Positions 63,970 through 64,000 of a DNA stretch of 64,000 nt are shown here, one piece after another. Position 1 is the stretch's first letter. Each line of letters begins with the position of its first letter. This stretch comes from JAICYJ01 sp045806525. Its GTDB lineage: Bacteria; Actinomycetota; Thermoleophilia; Gaiellales; JAICJC01. The translations under genes and the position numbers were made by a program. Where the stretch lies: positions 1 through 64,000 of the forward strand of contig JBJMJD010000054.1 in the NCBI GenBank assembly GCA_045806525.1, read 5' to 3'. The notes under the pieces are model-generated. The model was not told the DNA's origin and did no database searches. It worked only from the letters and a program-made list of their open reading frames with translations.

Positions 63970-64000
63970 CCGCTAGCAGAGGCGGCGACACGGCGCCAGC

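Overview
The window looks like chromosome of a high-GC actinobacterium, most likely class Thermoleophilia (Gaiellales or Solirubrobacterales). This is an inference from high G+C, many GTG/TTG starts, the actinobacterial/Firmicute-type order clpC, radA, disA, carD, PIN-TRAM, ispD, ispF, gltX, cysS, rlmB, yacP-like, sigH, tRNA-Thr, and widespread leaderless promoters. No phage, insertion sequence, plasmid or CRISPR array was seen.

Layout. 1-9.1 kb: end of clpC, a SIS-domain regulator, a large glutamate synthase subunit, then radA-disA (DNA repair and c-di-AMP). 9.1-20.6 kb: a CGNR zinc-finger regulator, carD, a membrane PIN-TRAM protein, isoprenoid genes ispD/ispF with PHP and HAD hydrolases, mutY, two secreted proteins, and the tRNA/rRNA group gltX-cysS-rlmB-yacP-like. 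20.6-24.2 kb: a 142-bp palindromic repeat, a SigH-type sigma factor, tRNA-Thr, and an apparent insertion (GST, amidase, small protein) where rpmG-secE-nusG would be expected. 24.2-34 kb: purE-purK divergent from a CtpE-like P-type ATPase, an ornithine-cyclodeaminase homologue, a heterodimeric ABC exporter and the primary sigma factor. 34-45 kb: acetyltransferase and CocE-type hydrolase, RNA 2H phosphoesterase, MFS transporter, a PotDBC-type ABC importer without its ATPase, a lipoprotein, glycosyltransferase, selD, secG and tRNA-Leu. 45-54 kb: a glutaredoxin-GNAT fusion, a second inverted copy of the 142-bp repeat, membrane proteins, and a GAF-PP2C phosphatase with a STAS antagonist. 54-64 kb: an Erm-like rRNA methyltransferase with a leaderless short ORF, threonine catabolism (tdh-kbl), a trimethylamine-dehydrogenase-like flavoprotein, and a SigF/SigB-type sigma factor among two canonical and two degenerate anti-sigma kinases.

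How it works together. The left part is a housekeeping core: proteolysis, repair and c-di-AMP, CarD-controlled transcription, isoprenoids, aminoacyl-tRNA supply. The right part is rich in partner-switching stress regulation. Tdh and Kbl convert threonine to glycine and acetyl-CoA.

Most notable observations: (1) two gapless 142-bp inverted-repeat elements, about 74% identical by hand count, in opposite orientation; (2) TANNNT boxes 6-7 nt before at least sixteen start codons, including divergent pairs and one with overlapping -10 boxes; (3) short ORFs overlapping the starts of three genes (rpiR, PIN-TRAM, erm-like); (4) kbl apparently starting at CTG; (5) a sigma-factor locus with degenerate anti-sigma paralogues. 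All identities were read by eye; no database search was run.
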